Shown: positions 1-8,346, counted from the first letter of the stretch. The stretch is 55,442 bases of DNA from Cohnella sp. AR92 (GCF_003990975.1 NZ_RZJR01000025.1:1-55442), one strand, 5' to 3'. Made by a program: numbers and translations. Notes: a model not told the origin generated them from the letters alone.

Positions 1-192
1 AGTGGGTCCAGCCTCATAACAGAAGGTTAAACTATCCGCTGGCCCCAGTTCTTTAATGAGTTTACGAATCGCAGCAGGTGTGTGAGCGATGGTGCCGTAG
101 TATCGCGGCGCCTCGCGCCCAGCATCCGCGATAGCAACGGAAATTTTTTCTTTGGAGACATCTAAACCGACGTATTTTGTGGCAGAATGCAT
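1..192 (-). mobile_element. IS110-family transposase, N-terminal fragment cut by the window edge
   Basis: The minus strand from an ATG at 190-192 reads 64 codons into the window edge without a stop. The peptide contains YVGLDVSKEKISVAIADAG near its start and CYEAGPT at the edge. These are hallmarks of the N-terminal DEDD (RuvC-like) domain of IS110-family transposases, with the first catalytic Asp in GLDVS and a Glu in YEAGP. A good ribosome binding site (AAAGGAG) lies 8-9 nt upstream of the ATG. Only the first part of a protein of roughly 400 residues is present, so the catalytic C-terminal domain with its essential Ser cannot be judged. In the IS110 group the bridge RNA that guides target choice is made from the non-coding end upstream of the transposase, which here would fall at 193 and beyond. 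A contig end inside a multicopy IS is a usual assembly break. Confidence 0.88.
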
Positions 193-378
193 AGTAGCAG
201 CTCCTTTTGCTTGTAGCTCTGAAAATGGTGTGTTGATACTCTCCATTTTTAACCTACGACTTGAAGCAAATACGGGGCTGTTTTTGTTTTACGTTCATCA
301 TAGCTAGAAATTCAAAGCCGCTCTTTTCGAGCGAATAAGGGGCTGAAATTTCCGTTAGCCGTAAAACGATAGTTCAAT

Positions 379-456
379 GCTGTACCCGAAAGCTTTAACC
401 GGTTTGCCATAGGCCGAGAGCGATAGGCTGTACCCGAAAGCCGTAACTTGTTAGCT
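379..456. repeat. Imperfect 48-bp tandem duplication
   Basis: GCTGTACCCGAAAGC is present exactly at 379-393 and 427-441. The downstream flanks are related (TTTAACCGGTTTGC versus CGTAACTTGTTAGC). The period is 48 bp. Function unknown; it may be part of a dispersed intergenic repeat family. Confidence 0.6.
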
Positions 457-531
457 GATCTGACGAGCGGCTGCCGATGAATGGCGAATCGTCTCGACTG
501 TATACGGGGTTGTTCGCGAAGGAGGACAAGC

Positions 532-553
532 AAAAAAGCCCCTTATCAGGGGC
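532..553 (-). terminator. Intrinsic terminator reading leftward
   Basis: On the minus strand GCCCC-TGATAA-GGGGC is followed directly by TTTTTT, a compact rho-independent terminator. It lies downstream of the acyl-CoA synthetase gene and upstream of the transposase. It could end the synthetase transcript or shield the IS110 element from read-through. Confidence 0.7.
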
Positions 554-639
554 AGGCCGAGTCAAAGCGCGATTGACAGACTTTTAGCAACGCGATGGAG
601 GCGTGCGCTCGCTAGTAGCGTGCCTTATAGGGGAAGGGA

Positions 640-670
640 GCTGCCGGCTAAGCCGGCGGCTTTTTTACTT
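640..670 (+). terminator. Intrinsic terminator reading rightward
   Basis: GCTGCCGGC-TAA-GCCGGCGGC forms a 9-bp stem (one G-T pair) followed by TTTTTT. It would stop rightward transcription before it runs antisense into the acyl-CoA synthetase gene, whose stop codon is at 680-682. No rightward gene is seen upstream, so its partner transcript is unknown. Confidence 0.65.
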
Positions 671-679
671 TTATAACAT

Positions 680-2263
680 TCAGGATCGCGCTTGCTTCTC
701 GCGTTCGCGCAATTCGATCCGGCGGATCTTGCCCGAGCTGGTCTTCGGCAGATCGCTTACGAACTCGATTCGGCGCGGGTACTTGTAAGGAGCCGTCCAC
801 GATTTGACGTGATCCTGAAGCTCTTTGACGAGCTCGTCCGTGCCTGCGGCATCGTCCTTAAGCACGATGAACGCCTTGACGACATGGCCGCGAATCTCGT
901 CCGGGCTCGCGACGGCCGCGCATTCCTTCACGGCCGGATGGCGGAGCAGCGCTTCCTCGACCTCGAACGGCCCGATCGTGTAACCGGCGCTGATGATGAT
1001 ATCGTCGCCTCGCCCCTCGAACCAGAGATATCCGTCTTCGTCTTGGCTTGCCCGGTCTCCGGTGATGAAGTAAGAGCCTGCCGTGTTCGCGGCCTTTCGT
1101 TCCGGATCTCGATAATAAGAGCGGAACAAAGCCGGCATCTCGCCATGAACCGCGATGTTGCCTACTTCCCCGACGGGCAGAAGATGGCCGTTCTCGTCGA
1201 TGATCTCCACGAGTCCGGGAACGATGGATTTGCCCATCGAGCCAAGCTTCACGGGGGAATCCTTCAGATTGCCGATCAGCAGCGTGCTCTCGGTCTGCCC
1301 GTAGCCGTCGCGAATCGTGAAGGAGAACAAGTCCTTGAACCGTTGGATAACCGCTTGATTCAGCGGTTCGCCGGCCGAGACCGCGCTTCGCAGGGAGCTC
1401 AGATCGAAGTCGGCCAGGGAATCGGACTTCGCCATGATCCGGTATTCGGTCGGCGTGCAGCAGAGCACCTGGATGCGCTGGGTCTGGATCAGCTCCAGAT
1501 ACTTCTCCGCCTTGAACGAGCCGTTGTAGACGAATCCGGTTGCGCCGTTGCCGAGCACGGAGAGGAACGGAGTCCAGATCCACTTCTGCCAGCCCGGAGC
1601 GGCGGTTGCCCAGACCAGATCTCCTTCACGGATGTCCAGCCAAGAGGAAGTGATGCGCAGATGCGCGTAGCCCCAGCCGTGGCTATGAACGACGCCCTTC
1701 GGATTGCCCGTCGTTCCGGAAGTATAGGTCAATATCGCCGTGTCATCGCGATGCGTCGGAACGGCTTCGCGTTTCTCCGGCTGTCCGTCCATGAGCGAAC
1801 GCAGCGATCTCCAACGTCCTTCTGCGGGAGCCTGGCCGCTGGCGTCGATCCGATGCTTCAGGGCGGGAAGCTCCTCGGCAATGCCGTCGACCTCCGCGGC
1901 GCCTTCGCCCCAAGCGATAACCGCGCGAGCTTCGGAATGGACCAGACGATAGGAGAGGTCCTTGGCGCGAAGCATCTCGGACGAAGGAATAATCACAAGC
2001 CCGAGCTTCAGGCAAGCGATGTAAATGATATACGCTTCGATTCTTCTCGGCACCATGATGAGAACGGGATCGCCTTTGGCAAGACCTAAGCCGTTCAATC
2101 CGCCGGCAAGACGATCGACTTGCTCCAGCAGCTCCGCATAGGTGATTTCGACGGTGACGCCCAGCTCGTCCTGCCATCGGAGCGCGGTCTTATCCGAGCG
2201 GTGGCGCTCGATCTCCGAGGTGATGTTGTAGTGCTCCGGGGCAATCCATTGATCAAACTTCAA
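680..2263 (-). CDS. Acyl-CoA synthetase (AMP-forming, YtcI/acetyl-CoA synthetase-like)
   Basis: This is an adenylate-forming ligase that activates a carboxylic acid with ATP and CoA; the exact acyl substrate is unknown. The full family signature is visible: the phosphate loop YTSGTTGNPKG, the adenine-site motif DGYGQTE, the hinge region ITGD followed by GYLWFEGRGDDII, and the catalytic Lys in KTSSGKIRR near the C-terminus. The length (527 residues) fits medium-chain/YtcI-type synthetases. I place the start at a TTG (2261-2263) because AAAAGGAG sits 9 nt upstream. The in-frame GTG at 2291-2293 has no ribosome binding site. A -10-like TATACT (2312-2317, minus strand) precedes it. The upstream aminopeptidase points the same way but is about 170 bp away, so the gene is probably transcribed on its own. 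Confidence 0.9.
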   Translation of the reverse strand: MKFDQWIAPEHYNITSEIERHRSDKTALRWQDELGVTVEITYAELLEQVDRLAGGLNGLGLAKGDPVLIMVPRRIEAYIIYIACLKLGLVIIPSSEMLRAKDLSYRLVHSEARAVIAWGEGAAEVDGIAEELPALKHRIDASGQAPAEGRWRSLRSLMDGQPEKREAVPTHRDDTAILTYTSGTTGNPKGVVHSHGWGYAHLRITSSWLDIREGDLVWATAAPGWQKWIWTPFLSVLGNGATGFVYNGSFKAEKYLELIQTQRIQVLCCTPTEYRIMAKSDSLADFDLSSLRSAVSAGEPLNQAVIQRFKDLFSFTIRDGYGQTESTLLIGNLKDSPVKLGSMGKSIVPGLVEIIDENGHLLPVGEVGNIAVHGEMPALFRSYYRDPERKAANTAGSYFITGDRASQDEDGYLWFEGRGDDIIISAGYTIGPFEVEEALLRHPAVKECAAVASPDEIRGHVVKAFIVLKDDAAGTDELVKELQDHVKSWTAPYKYPRRIEFVSDLPKTSSGKIRRIELREREKQARS

Positions 2264-2311
2264 GATGACATTCTCCTTTTGCGATGCGATCACTTGTTGG
2301 ATTTTAGGCTA

Positions 2312-2317
2312 AGTATA
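2312..2317 (-). promoter_or_regulatory. Candidate -10 element of the acyl-CoA synthetase gene
   Basis: TATACT on the minus strand, about 50 nt upstream of the TTG start. No strong -35 is seen at 17 bp. A 9-bp inverted repeat (ACCCCCAAG at 2342-2350, CTTGGGGGT at 2372-2380) lies just upstream. It could be an operator, or the weak end of the aminopeptidase transcript. Confidence 0.4.
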
Positions 2318-2436
2318 GCACAATCGCCCCGACGTACAGACACCCCCAAGAGAGAGTTCAATGGATTTGCCCTTGGGGGTCCATGAATCTTCTTGAGGGT
2401 GCGTATCATGCTTAACGGAAGTTGATGCTTCTTCTC

Positions 2437-3666
2437 TTAGAAAGCCCAATTGCCCTGGCGGAACACGGGCTCGATCTTGCCGTCCGCAGTGATTCCGTCG
2501 ATGTCCATCTCGGCGGAGCCGACCATGAAGTCGACGTGCAGAATGCTCTGATTCAAGCCGGCTTCGATCAGCTCCTCGCGGGTCATGGCCGGGCCGCCCT
2601 CGACGCAGGTCGGGTATGCGTTGCCCAAGGCCAAATGATTGGATGCATTCTCGTCGAACAGCGTATTGAAGAAAATAATGTTCGATTCCGAGATCGGCGA
2701 CTGGTGCGGAACCAGAGCGGCTTCTCCCAGATAACGCGAGTTGTTGTCCAGATCGAGCATGGCTTTCAGCGTTTCGTAGCCTTTCGCCGCTTGGAAGTCC
2801 ACGACCAGGCCGTTCTCGAACGTCAGGCTGAAGTTCTCGATCAGGTTCCCTTGATAGCTTAGCGGCTTCGTGCTGCGAACCGTTCCGTTCGTGCCTTCGC
2901 GATGCGGAGCGGTATAGACCTCTTCGGTCGGTACGTTGGGGTTGAAGGTCGTGCCGCGCTCGTTGGTGGAGATCCCTCCGTTCCAGAGGTGATTCTCCGG
3001 CAGCCCGATGACCAGATCCGTGCCCGGAGCCCGGTAGTGCAGCTTCTTGTATTGCTTGGCATTGAGGTAAGCGCGCTTGGCGAGCAAGGTACGGTTATGC
3101 TCGGCCCAAGCCGCGACCGGATCGTCGGTCTTGACGCGAACGGCGCGGAAGATGGCTTCCCATAGCGCTTCGACGGCAGCATCCGAGTCCAGATCGGGGA
3201 AGACCAGCTTAGCCCAATTGGCCGACGGAGCCGCTACGATGGACCAGGTCACTCGCTTCGACGACATGTACTTCCGCCAAGTGGAGAGAGCGGCGGAGGA
3301 GACGCGCGAATAGTCGGAGATCCGCTTCGGATCGATTCCCTTGAGCATCTCGGGGTCATCGGACTTGATGAGCAGATAGGCATCGCCGTTCTCCGCCAAT
3401 TCCGTCATGGCCTGAGCCCGCCAAGCCGGATATTCTTGGAACGCTTCGTCCGGCGCAAGGCTGTACGTCAGCTTCGTAATCTCCTCGTCCCGCCATTCGA
3501 CGTGAACCTGCTTGGCGCCTACTTCATAGGCGCGCTTCACGACGAGACGCACGAGCTCCGGAATATGAATAGGGGCGTTGACCCACAGGGTTTGCCCTTG
3601 CTGGATTTGAACGGCCGTTCTCACGATAAGATCGGCGTACTTCTCTAAGTCTACGGTAGTTGGCAT
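2437..3666 (-). CDS. M29-family metallo-aminopeptidase (AmpS/PepS type)
   Basis: A cytoplasmic exopeptidase that removes N-terminal residues from peptides using a two-metal site. The 409 residues match the usual length of the thermophilic aminopeptidase (M29) family. Family motifs are present in order: the Glu-bearing NVPTEEVYTAPH segment, YLGEAALVPH, the LALGNAYP segment and HVDFMVGS near the C-terminus. These carry the Glu, His and Asp metal ligands known for the family. There is no signal peptide. AGGAGG lies 8 nt before the ATG. The gene stands between the chemoreceptor and the acyl-CoA synthetase, all leftward, but with gaps that suggest separate transcripts. A housekeeping peptide-turnover role is likely. 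Confidence 0.92.
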   Translation of the reverse strand: MPTTVDLEKYADLIVRTAVQIQQGQTLWVNAPIHIPELVRLVVKRAYEVGAKQVHVEWRDEEITKLTYSLAPDEAFQEYPAWRAQAMTELAENGDAYLLIKSDDPEMLKGIDPKRISDYSRVSSAALSTWRKYMSSKRVTWSIVAAPSANWAKLVFPDLDSDAAVEALWEAIFRAVRVKTDDPVAAWAEHNRTLLAKRAYLNAKQYKKLHYRAPGTDLVIGLPENHLWNGGISTNERGTTFNPNVPTEEVYTAPHREGTNGTVRSTKPLSYQGNLIENFSLTFENGLVVDFQAAKGYETLKAMLDLDNNSRYLGEAALVPHQSPISESNIIFFNTLFDENASNHLALGNAYPTCVEGGPAMTREELIEAGLNQSILHVDFMVGSAEMDIDGITADGKIEPVFRQGNWAF

Positions 3667-3737
3667 CTAGAATTCCTCCTGTTCATATGAAGAGTGTAGC
3701 ACTTTGAGGCGGGTTTATCGAATCGGGCATTCGGCGT

Positions 3738-5459
3738 TCACACCTTGAATTTCCCGACCCTCTCTTGCAGAGCCTCGGACATCTCGTTCAGCTTCAGCGA
3801 TGCTTGGCGCATCTCTTCGCTTGTCGCGGTCTGCTCTTCGGTCATGGCAGCGACTTCTTCCGAGAAGGAGGCGGTCTCTTCCGTAATCTTGGTAACCTCT
3901 TGGATCGCGGTTTCGACGGACTTGCTGCCGGCAGACATCTGTTCGACGGCGGAGGCGACCTCCAGCATCTGATTGCTCAGGGTGTCGATCTCCTCCATGA
4001 TGGTCTGGAAGGACGCTCCCGCGCTCTTCATCGCCTCGACGCCGTTCTTGACGTCGGCTCCGTTCTCTTGAACCTTCTTCGCGAGACCGGCGATGCCGCC
4101 AAGCATGACCTCGATCGTATGGTTGATCTCGACGGTGGACTTCGCCGCCTGGTCCGAGAGCACGCGAATCTCGTCCGCGACGACGGCGAAGCCGCGGCCA
4201 TGCTCGCCGGCGCGCGCCGCTTCGATCGCGGCGTTCAAGGAGAGCAGGTTGGTCTGCTTGGAGATCTCCTTGATGCGCGCGACGACCTCCCGAACCTGTT
4301 CGGACAGTTTGGACAAATCTTGAGCAGAAGCATGAATCTCGGCGAAGGTAACTTCGATCCGGCCGATCTTGCTCGCATTCTGCTTCATGGCCTCCGCGTT
4401 CTGAAGGGCGACGGACTGCGTGCGCTGCGCGAGTTGAGAGACGCCGCTCGTTGTTGCTGCGACTTGCTCTAGGCCGGATACGGTTTCTTCGATGATGGCG
4501 TTGATCTCTTGGGACTGGGATACCTGCTGCTCGGTCCCTTCGGCTACGCGTCCCACGGACTTGGCGATCTGATCCGCCGCCCGGGCGCTCTCCTCTGATC
4601 CGTTCAGCAGCAGAGCGGAGGATTGCTTGAGCTCTTCGGTGCTTGCCTGGATACCGGCTACCATGCCCTGCAGGCTGGACAGCAGCAGATTCGCTTGATC
4701 GGCCAGATCCTTGGTCTCGTCTTTGGTCTTGACCTGGATGCGCCTGGTCAGGTCTCCGCCGGACGAGGCGATCTCGGCGATGGCGCGGCCTACCTTGCGC
4801 ACGTTCCTTGAGATCGTCCTTCCCGTTACGAAGGCCGAGATGCTTGAGATCGCCAGAATGAGAACGAGAGCCGCGATTAATTCGTAACGGAGCTGCCGGT
4901 TGTCCTTATTCAGCTTCTCCACTCTCGAAGCGGTTAGCTCGTCTTGCGTTTTGATGAAGTTGCCGATATAAACGGTCAGGGCGGACGAATACTTTTTGCC
5001 GGGGTCGTCATGGAAGAATTGCGCAAGCCCTGCGGTATCGTTCGCTTTCTTCAAGGCTATGGCGGCGTCTCCGGCTTCTTTGACCCAGTTATCCAGATTC
5101 TGCTGCATGAGCCCCATTCTCTTCTGGAGTTCGGAGTTGTTGTCGATAAGCTCATCTAATGCGGCATAATCCGTCTTCCAGGCGGCTTTCCCGAATTCGT
5201 AGGGATCAAGAGCGTCCTTCTCCCCCGTAATGACGTAGCCGCGCAGCCCCATCTCCATCTGAACCAAGTCCTTCTCCAGGGACTGGGCCAGGCTGTGGAT
5301 CTTCATATCATGGTTCGTTATGTAATCATTCTGTTCCTGATACTTCGACAGCTGGCTGTTCACGAGCAGGATGACCACGACAAAGCAGGCGGCCACAATG
5401 AGAAAACCAAAAGCGATTTTGTTAGGAATGCGGTTGAATCGGATTCGTGACGGCTTCAT
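3738..5459 (-). CDS. Methyl-accepting chemotaxis protein with CHASE3-type sensor
   Basis: A membrane chemoreceptor feeding CheA/CheW. The N-terminal helix at residues 14-33 is a transmembrane anchor. The extracytoplasmic part (about 35-185) is all-helical and resembles CHASE3, including the GLRGYVITGEKDAL segment. A second membrane helix near 190-210 leads to HAMP and then the cytoplasmic coiled coil. The signalling hairpin is recognisable from TNLLSLNAAIEAARAGEHGRGFAVVADEIR-like residues around 400-430. The total of 573 residues is typical. No ligand can be assigned from sequence. It is a lone receptor gene with no che genes nearby. Confidence 0.93.
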   Translation of the reverse strand: MKPSRIRFNRIPNKIAFGFLIVAACFVVVILLVNSQLSKYQEQNDYITNHDMKIHSLAQSLEKDLVQMEMGLRGYVITGEKDALDPYEFGKAAWKTDYAALDELIDNNSELQKRMGLMQQNLDNWVKEAGDAAIALKKANDTAGLAQFFHDDPGKKYSSALTVYIGNFIKTQDELTASRVEKLNKDNRQLRYELIAALVLILAISSISAFVTGRTISRNVRKVGRAIAEIASSGGDLTRRIQVKTKDETKDLADQANLLLSSLQGMVAGIQASTEELKQSSALLLNGSEESARAADQIAKSVGRVAEGTEQQVSQSQEINAIIEETVSGLEQVAATTSGVSQLAQRTQSVALQNAEAMKQNASKIGRIEVTFAEIHASAQDLSKLSEQVREVVARIKEISKQTNLLSLNAAIEAARAGEHGRGFAVVADEIRVLSDQAAKSTVEINHTIEVMLGGIAGLAKKVQENGADVKNGVEAMKSAGASFQTIMEEIDTLSNQMLEVASAVEQMSAGSKSVETAIQEVTKITEETASFSEEVAAMTEEQTATSEEMRQASLKLNEMSEALQERVGKFKV

Positions 5460-5725
5460 TTGTATTCCCCTTTACGCGACTAGTGTTAGCTAATCTAACA
5501 ATCCGTGTTTTTCCCAATGATGGTTATTATATTACATTACAAAAGTAAAATATAGAATGAAAGTAATTTTATTAAAGTTCACAGAGAGTTGCGTTTTGAC
5601 TGCTTATCGGGATTATGGTCCTATCGGAAACCCTGGCGTGCATGCATTTTTTGTAAAATAAAATGACATCTCTTTTGAGATGTAGGTTATGTAGAGGAAG
5701 GTAGATTATGTTTATAGGAAAAAAG

Positions 5726-5755
5726 TTGACTTATCGCTCGAAGTGATGTTATGTT
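5726..5755 (+). promoter_or_regulatory. Sigma-A-type promoter for the structured leader / VOC gene
   Basis: TTGACT (5726-5731) and TATGTT (5750-5755) are separated by 18 bp. The -10 lies inside a dyad TATGTTA-TA-TGACATA (5750-5765), so a repressor bound to the dyad would block initiation. Transcription would start near 5762, immediately before the leader hairpin. Confidence 0.6.
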
Positions 5756-5776
5756 ATATGACATAAACAACAGCTT

Positions 5777-5914
5777 CGGTTTCCCGGGTAGCCCAGTCGT
5801 CCCCCCCCATACGATTCGGGTTATCCGAGAGAAGCCGACTCCGCAAGGAGAAATACGGAAGAAGATAGTCTTGGACGATATCACAGGGATGCATTCCTTT
5901 GTGGTATCTTTTTT
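5777..5914 (+). promoter_or_regulatory. Structured 5' leader ending in an intrinsic terminator (attenuator or unassigned riboswitch)
   Basis: The leader folds into a long imperfect hairpin. CGGTTTC (5777-5783) pairs with GAAGCCG (5831-5837), CGGGTA (5785-5790) with TATCCG (5822-5827), and GCCC (5791-5794) with GGGT (5818-5821), closing over a C-rich loop. A small GCAA-capped hairpin CTCC-GCAA-GGAG follows. A terminator stem GATATCACA (5877-5885) with TGTGGTATC (5900-5908) and a T6 run comes next. The ribosome binding site and ATG of the VOC gene follow at once (5945-5962). I recognise no known riboswitch consensus (not ZTP, SAM, TPP, guanidine-I, c-di-GMP or c-di-AMP). Alternatively it is a stand-alone small RNA. 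Confidence 0.55.
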
Positions 5915-5959
5915 ATATATTTATGTCTGAACAACAACAATCAGAAGGAAGGTCCGACG

Positions 5960-6355
5960 ATGGCCAAGCTGTATCCGTACTTCTACTCCAAGGATGCCAA
6001 GAGGCAAGCCGAGTTCTATGTCAACGCGCTTGGGGGAGAGATCCTCTCCCGGATGACTTATGGACAAGCGCCGGGTACCGAAGAATCGATGAAGGACAAA
6101 ATCATCCATATGGCCTTTACGGCGGCGGGAGTGAACTTCTTTATCGCCGATAGCATGCACGGTCCCTCCGGATACGGAGAAGGCATGGATCTGACCCTCG
6201 AATTCGCGACGGAAGAAGAAGCGAGGCTGGCGTTCGCCAACCTGTCGGAAGGCGGCCGGGTCATTATGGCGCTCGAGAAGCAGTTCTGGGGAACGCTCTT
6301 CGGCCGTTTGGAGGACCCCTTCGGCGTCAAATGGCAGGTCACGACGAGCGCCTAG
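5960..6355 (+). CDS. VOC-superfamily (PhnB/YjdN-like glyoxalase fold) protein
   Basis: A 131-residue single-domain protein beginning LYPYFYSKDAKRQAEFYVNALGG and ending GRLEDPFGVKWQV. This is the arrangement of the PhnB-like branch of the vicinal-oxygen-chelate superfamily (often annotated as 3-demethylubiquinone methyltransferase-like). The typical closing motif DPFGV-W is present. The biochemical role of such proteins is mostly unknown; some modify or bind small metabolites or antibiotics. The start is fixed by GAAGGAAGG about 8 nt upstream. It is the only gene behind the terminator-bearing leader at 5777-5914, which suggests conditional expression. Confidence 0.8.
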   Translation: MAKLYPYFYSKDAKRQAEFYVNALGGEILSRMTYGQAPGTEESMKDKIIHMAFTAAGVNFFIADSMHGPSGYGEGMDLTLEFATEEEARLAFANLSEGGRVIMALEKQFWGTLFGRLEDPFGVKWQVTTSA

Positions 6356-6387
6356 CTTCTCCCGATAACCGTACTCGCGCAATCCGC

Positions 6388-6425
6388 AAGCCCCGCCTCC
6401 CTTCGCGGCAAGAGGCGGGGCTTTG
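6388..6425. terminator. Hairpin between convergent genes
   Basis: AAGCCCCGCCTC (6388-6399) and GAGGCGGGGCTT (6412-6423) form a perfect 12-bp stem with a 12-nt loop. It lies between the VOC gene (rightward) and the LysM gene (leftward) and probably serves both, although the T-tract is weak. Confidence 0.65.
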
Positions 6426-6430
6426 CTTCG

Positions 6431-6838
6431 TTACGGATTCTTGACCGGCTGGCCTTGGAAAGGCATCGGTTGAGTCGGCTGCGGCTGCATGGAGCCCGGC
6501 ACTTCCATGTAATGCTTCTGGCAGATCATGTGGGAGATCCGGGGAATATAAACCGTTTCTCCCGGGCTCAGCTGTCCAGGGTTCTTCAGATGCGGATTCG
6601 CCTCTTCCAGGATGGAATGAGGAATGTTGTACTTGTGGCACAGCATGGCAAGCGACTCGCCGGATTGGCACTGATGCTTCGCGAAGATTTCGTCCTCGGC
6701 CTGTTCCTCTCTCACGAACGGGAAGAAGAACGGGGAGAAGAAGAAGAAGGGAAACAGGAAACGGTTAGGGAAGAAAGGGTGCGGAAACGGGCGGAAAAAG
6801 GGACGGCCGAAACCGCCAGGGAAAAACCCACGATTCAT
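6431..6838 (-). CDS. Small LysM-domain protein with Phe/Pro-rich N-terminus
   Basis: 135 residues. The first 40 are dominated by Phe, Pro, Gly and Arg (for example PFFRPFPHPFFPN). A LysM domain follows at about 52-100: HQCQSGESLAMLCHKYNIPHSILEEANPHLKN then GETVYIP. LysM binds N-acetylglucosamine-containing glycans of peptidoglycan. The tail is rich in Pro and Gln. There is no classical signal peptide. Similar small LysM proteins in spore formers act in spore coats or at the cell surface; that role here is inference. GGAGG lies 7-8 nt upstream of the ATG. Confidence 0.8.
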   Translation of the reverse strand: MNRGFFPGGFGRPFFRPFPHPFFPNRFLFPFFFFSPFFFPFVREEQAEDEIFAKHQCQSGESLAMLCHKYNIPHSILEEANPHLKNPGQLSPGETVYIPRISHMICQKHYMEVPGSMQPQPTQPMPFQGQPVKNP

Positions 6839-6908
6839 TGCGATACCTCCGCTGAAAAGATAGTCATTCGTCTACAGCATATTTTCCCCGCCCAGATTGG
6901 TGACAACT

Positions 6909-8273
6909 TTATTCCCCTCGAATGGTTTGCTCTTCTCCGATTCTCGCATACCGGTTCTCCGGCACCGGAAGGCCGAGATGCTCTCTCAGCGTTGACCCCT
7001 CGTATTCCGTGCGGAACAAGCCTCGCTGCTGCAGGATCGGGACGACCTGATCGACGAAGTCCTCCAGCCCGTCCGGCAGCGATGGAGCCATCAGCATGAA
7101 CCCGTCCGCGGCGCGGCCTCGGAACCAGGTCTCCAGCGTATCGGCGATCCGCTCCGGCGTGCCGACCAGTTCATCGCCGCTGAACGATCCGGTCAGCAGG
7201 GAGTAGACTTCGCGGAGGGTCGGATTTTCCCGGGCAATAATCGGCTGATGCTTCCGATAGTCCGTCTTGGCCATCTCCAGCCGGTCGAGGCCGGCATCCT
7301 TGGCTCTATCCTCCAAACGGAGCCCGTCGAAATCCGCGTAGCCGCGGAAATAATCGGCTAGGAAGCCGAGGCCGGTCTCTTCGGGAATAAGCGATTCGAG
7401 CCGGGCTTTTTTGTCCCGCGCTTCCTGTTCGGTGGACCCGATAATCGGCATGATGCCTTGAAGGATATGGACTTGATCCGGATTCCTTCCGGCAGCGGCG
7501 ACCTTGCTCTTGTAAGAGCGATAGAAGTCTCTCGCTTCGTCGAAATCGTACTTGATAGAGAAGATCACTTCCCCTACTCTAGCGGAGAATTCCTGGCCCG
7601 AATCGGAGACGCCGGCCTGCACGAGAACCGGGCGGCCTTGAGGGGAACGTCCGATATTCAGCGGCCCTTCGACCGAGAAGAACTCCCCTTTGTGATGAAG
7701 GCGGTGGAGCTTGGAACGATCGAAGAAGATGCCGTTCTCCTTGTCCAGAAGGAACGCGTCGTCCTCCCAGCTGTCCCACAGCCCGAGCACCACGTCGACG
7801 AATTCCGAAGCTCTCCGATAGCGGTATCCGTGCTCGAGGTGCTCCTCGGCGCCGAAATTCCGGGCGGTGTTGCCGGACAGGTCGCGGGTCGTGACGATAT
7901 TCCAGCCGGCTCGGCCTTTGCTGATGTGATCGACGGACATGAGCAGGCGGGCCATGTTGAACGGCTCGATGTAGGAGGTGGAGGCGGTGGCGACGATGCC
8001 GATCCGCTCCGTTGCACCGGCGAGGGCGGCGATCAGCGTGATCGGTTCGTAACGGTTCAGAATATTCGGATGGGAGAATTCGTTGATGGCGAGGCTGTCA
8101 GCCAGGAAGGCGATGTCGAATTTGCCGCGTTCGGCCGTTCTGGCAAGCTTCTTGTAATAGTCGATGTCAATGCTGGCTCCTGCCGACGCTAGCGGCAGCC
8201 GCCAGGACGCGACGTGCATGCCGGTTCCGACCAGGTATGCCGAGAGCTTGATCTGCCGATTTACCGTGCTCAT
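6909..8273 (-). CDS. LLM-class flavin-dependent monooxygenase (NtaA/SnaA/DszA, YtnJ/CmoJ-like)
   Basis: A reduced-flavin-dependent monooxygenase of the bacterial-luciferase-like superfamily, 454 residues, the usual length of the NtaA/SnaA/DszA/YtnJ branch. Recognisable segments are GMHVASWR near the N-terminus, FDIAFLADSLA, GRAGWNIVTTRD (flavin/phosphate region), RYRRASEFVDVVLGLWDSWEDDAF and RPVLVQAGVSDSGQEFSARVGE. Relatives oxidise sulfur- or nitrogen-containing organic compounds; B. subtilis YtnJ/CmoJ acts in S-alkylcysteine salvage. It is divergent from a MetNIQ-type importer, supporting (but not proving) a sulfur-source role. It needs a separate flavin reductase, none of which is adjacent. 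AGGAGG precedes the ATG. Confidence 0.88.
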   Translation of the reverse strand: MSTVNRQIKLSAYLVGTGMHVASWRLPLASAGASIDIDYYKKLARTAERGKFDIAFLADSLAINEFSHPNILNRYEPITLIAALAGATERIGIVATASTSYIEPFNMARLLMSVDHISKGRAGWNIVTTRDLSGNTARNFGAEEHLEHGYRYRRASEFVDVVLGLWDSWEDDAFLLDKENGIFFDRSKLHRLHHKGEFFSVEGPLNIGRSPQGRPVLVQAGVSDSGQEFSARVGEVIFSIKYDFDEARDFYRSYKSKVAAAGRNPDQVHILQGIMPIIGSTEQEARDKKARLESLIPEETGLGFLADYFRGYADFDGLRLEDRAKDAGLDRLEMAKTDYRKHQPIIARENPTLREVYSLLTGSFSGDELVGTPERIADTLETWFRGRAADGFMLMAPSLPDGLEDFVDQVVPILQQRGLFRTEYEGSTLREHLGLPVPENRYARIGEEQTIRGE

Positions 8274-8346
8274 AGAAATTCCTCCTAAATTCGAGTAGGC
8301 TTATTGGAATAGTATTATAAAAGACCATTTTTGTTTTGGGAAGAGA

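Larger units (their letters stand above)
193..679. other. Intergenic stretch: possible IS110 left end plus imperfect short repeats
   Basis: No credible gene is visible. The 193-330 segment is upstream of the IS110 transposase and could hold the element's non-coding end; I cannot place the terminus. Between about 330 and 510 there is imperfect repetition: the 15-mer GCTGTACCCGAAAGC occurs at 379-393 and 427-441 (period 48), each followed by a similar run. Variants of ACGGGGCTG / AAGGGGCTG occur near 273, 337 and 503. Two hairpins with T-runs (532-553 minus, 640-670 plus) are listed separately. A short open frame on the minus strand (312-533) only reflects the repeat periodicity. Confidence 0.6.

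Noticed and set aside
312..533. 73-codon minus-strand frame with repeated LSGTA-like peptides
   Set aside because: Follows the 48-bp DNA repeats; no proper start signal and no homology; treated as repeat DNA.
692..2089. Long open frame (465 codons) on the plus strand opposite the acyl-CoA synthetase
   Set aside because: Antisense shadow caused by high GC; no ribosome binding site, no recognisable domain, while the minus strand has all the ligase motifs.
5687..5884. 65-codon minus-strand frame in the leader region
   Set aside because: It lies opposite the promoter and structured leader; no homology and poor start signal.
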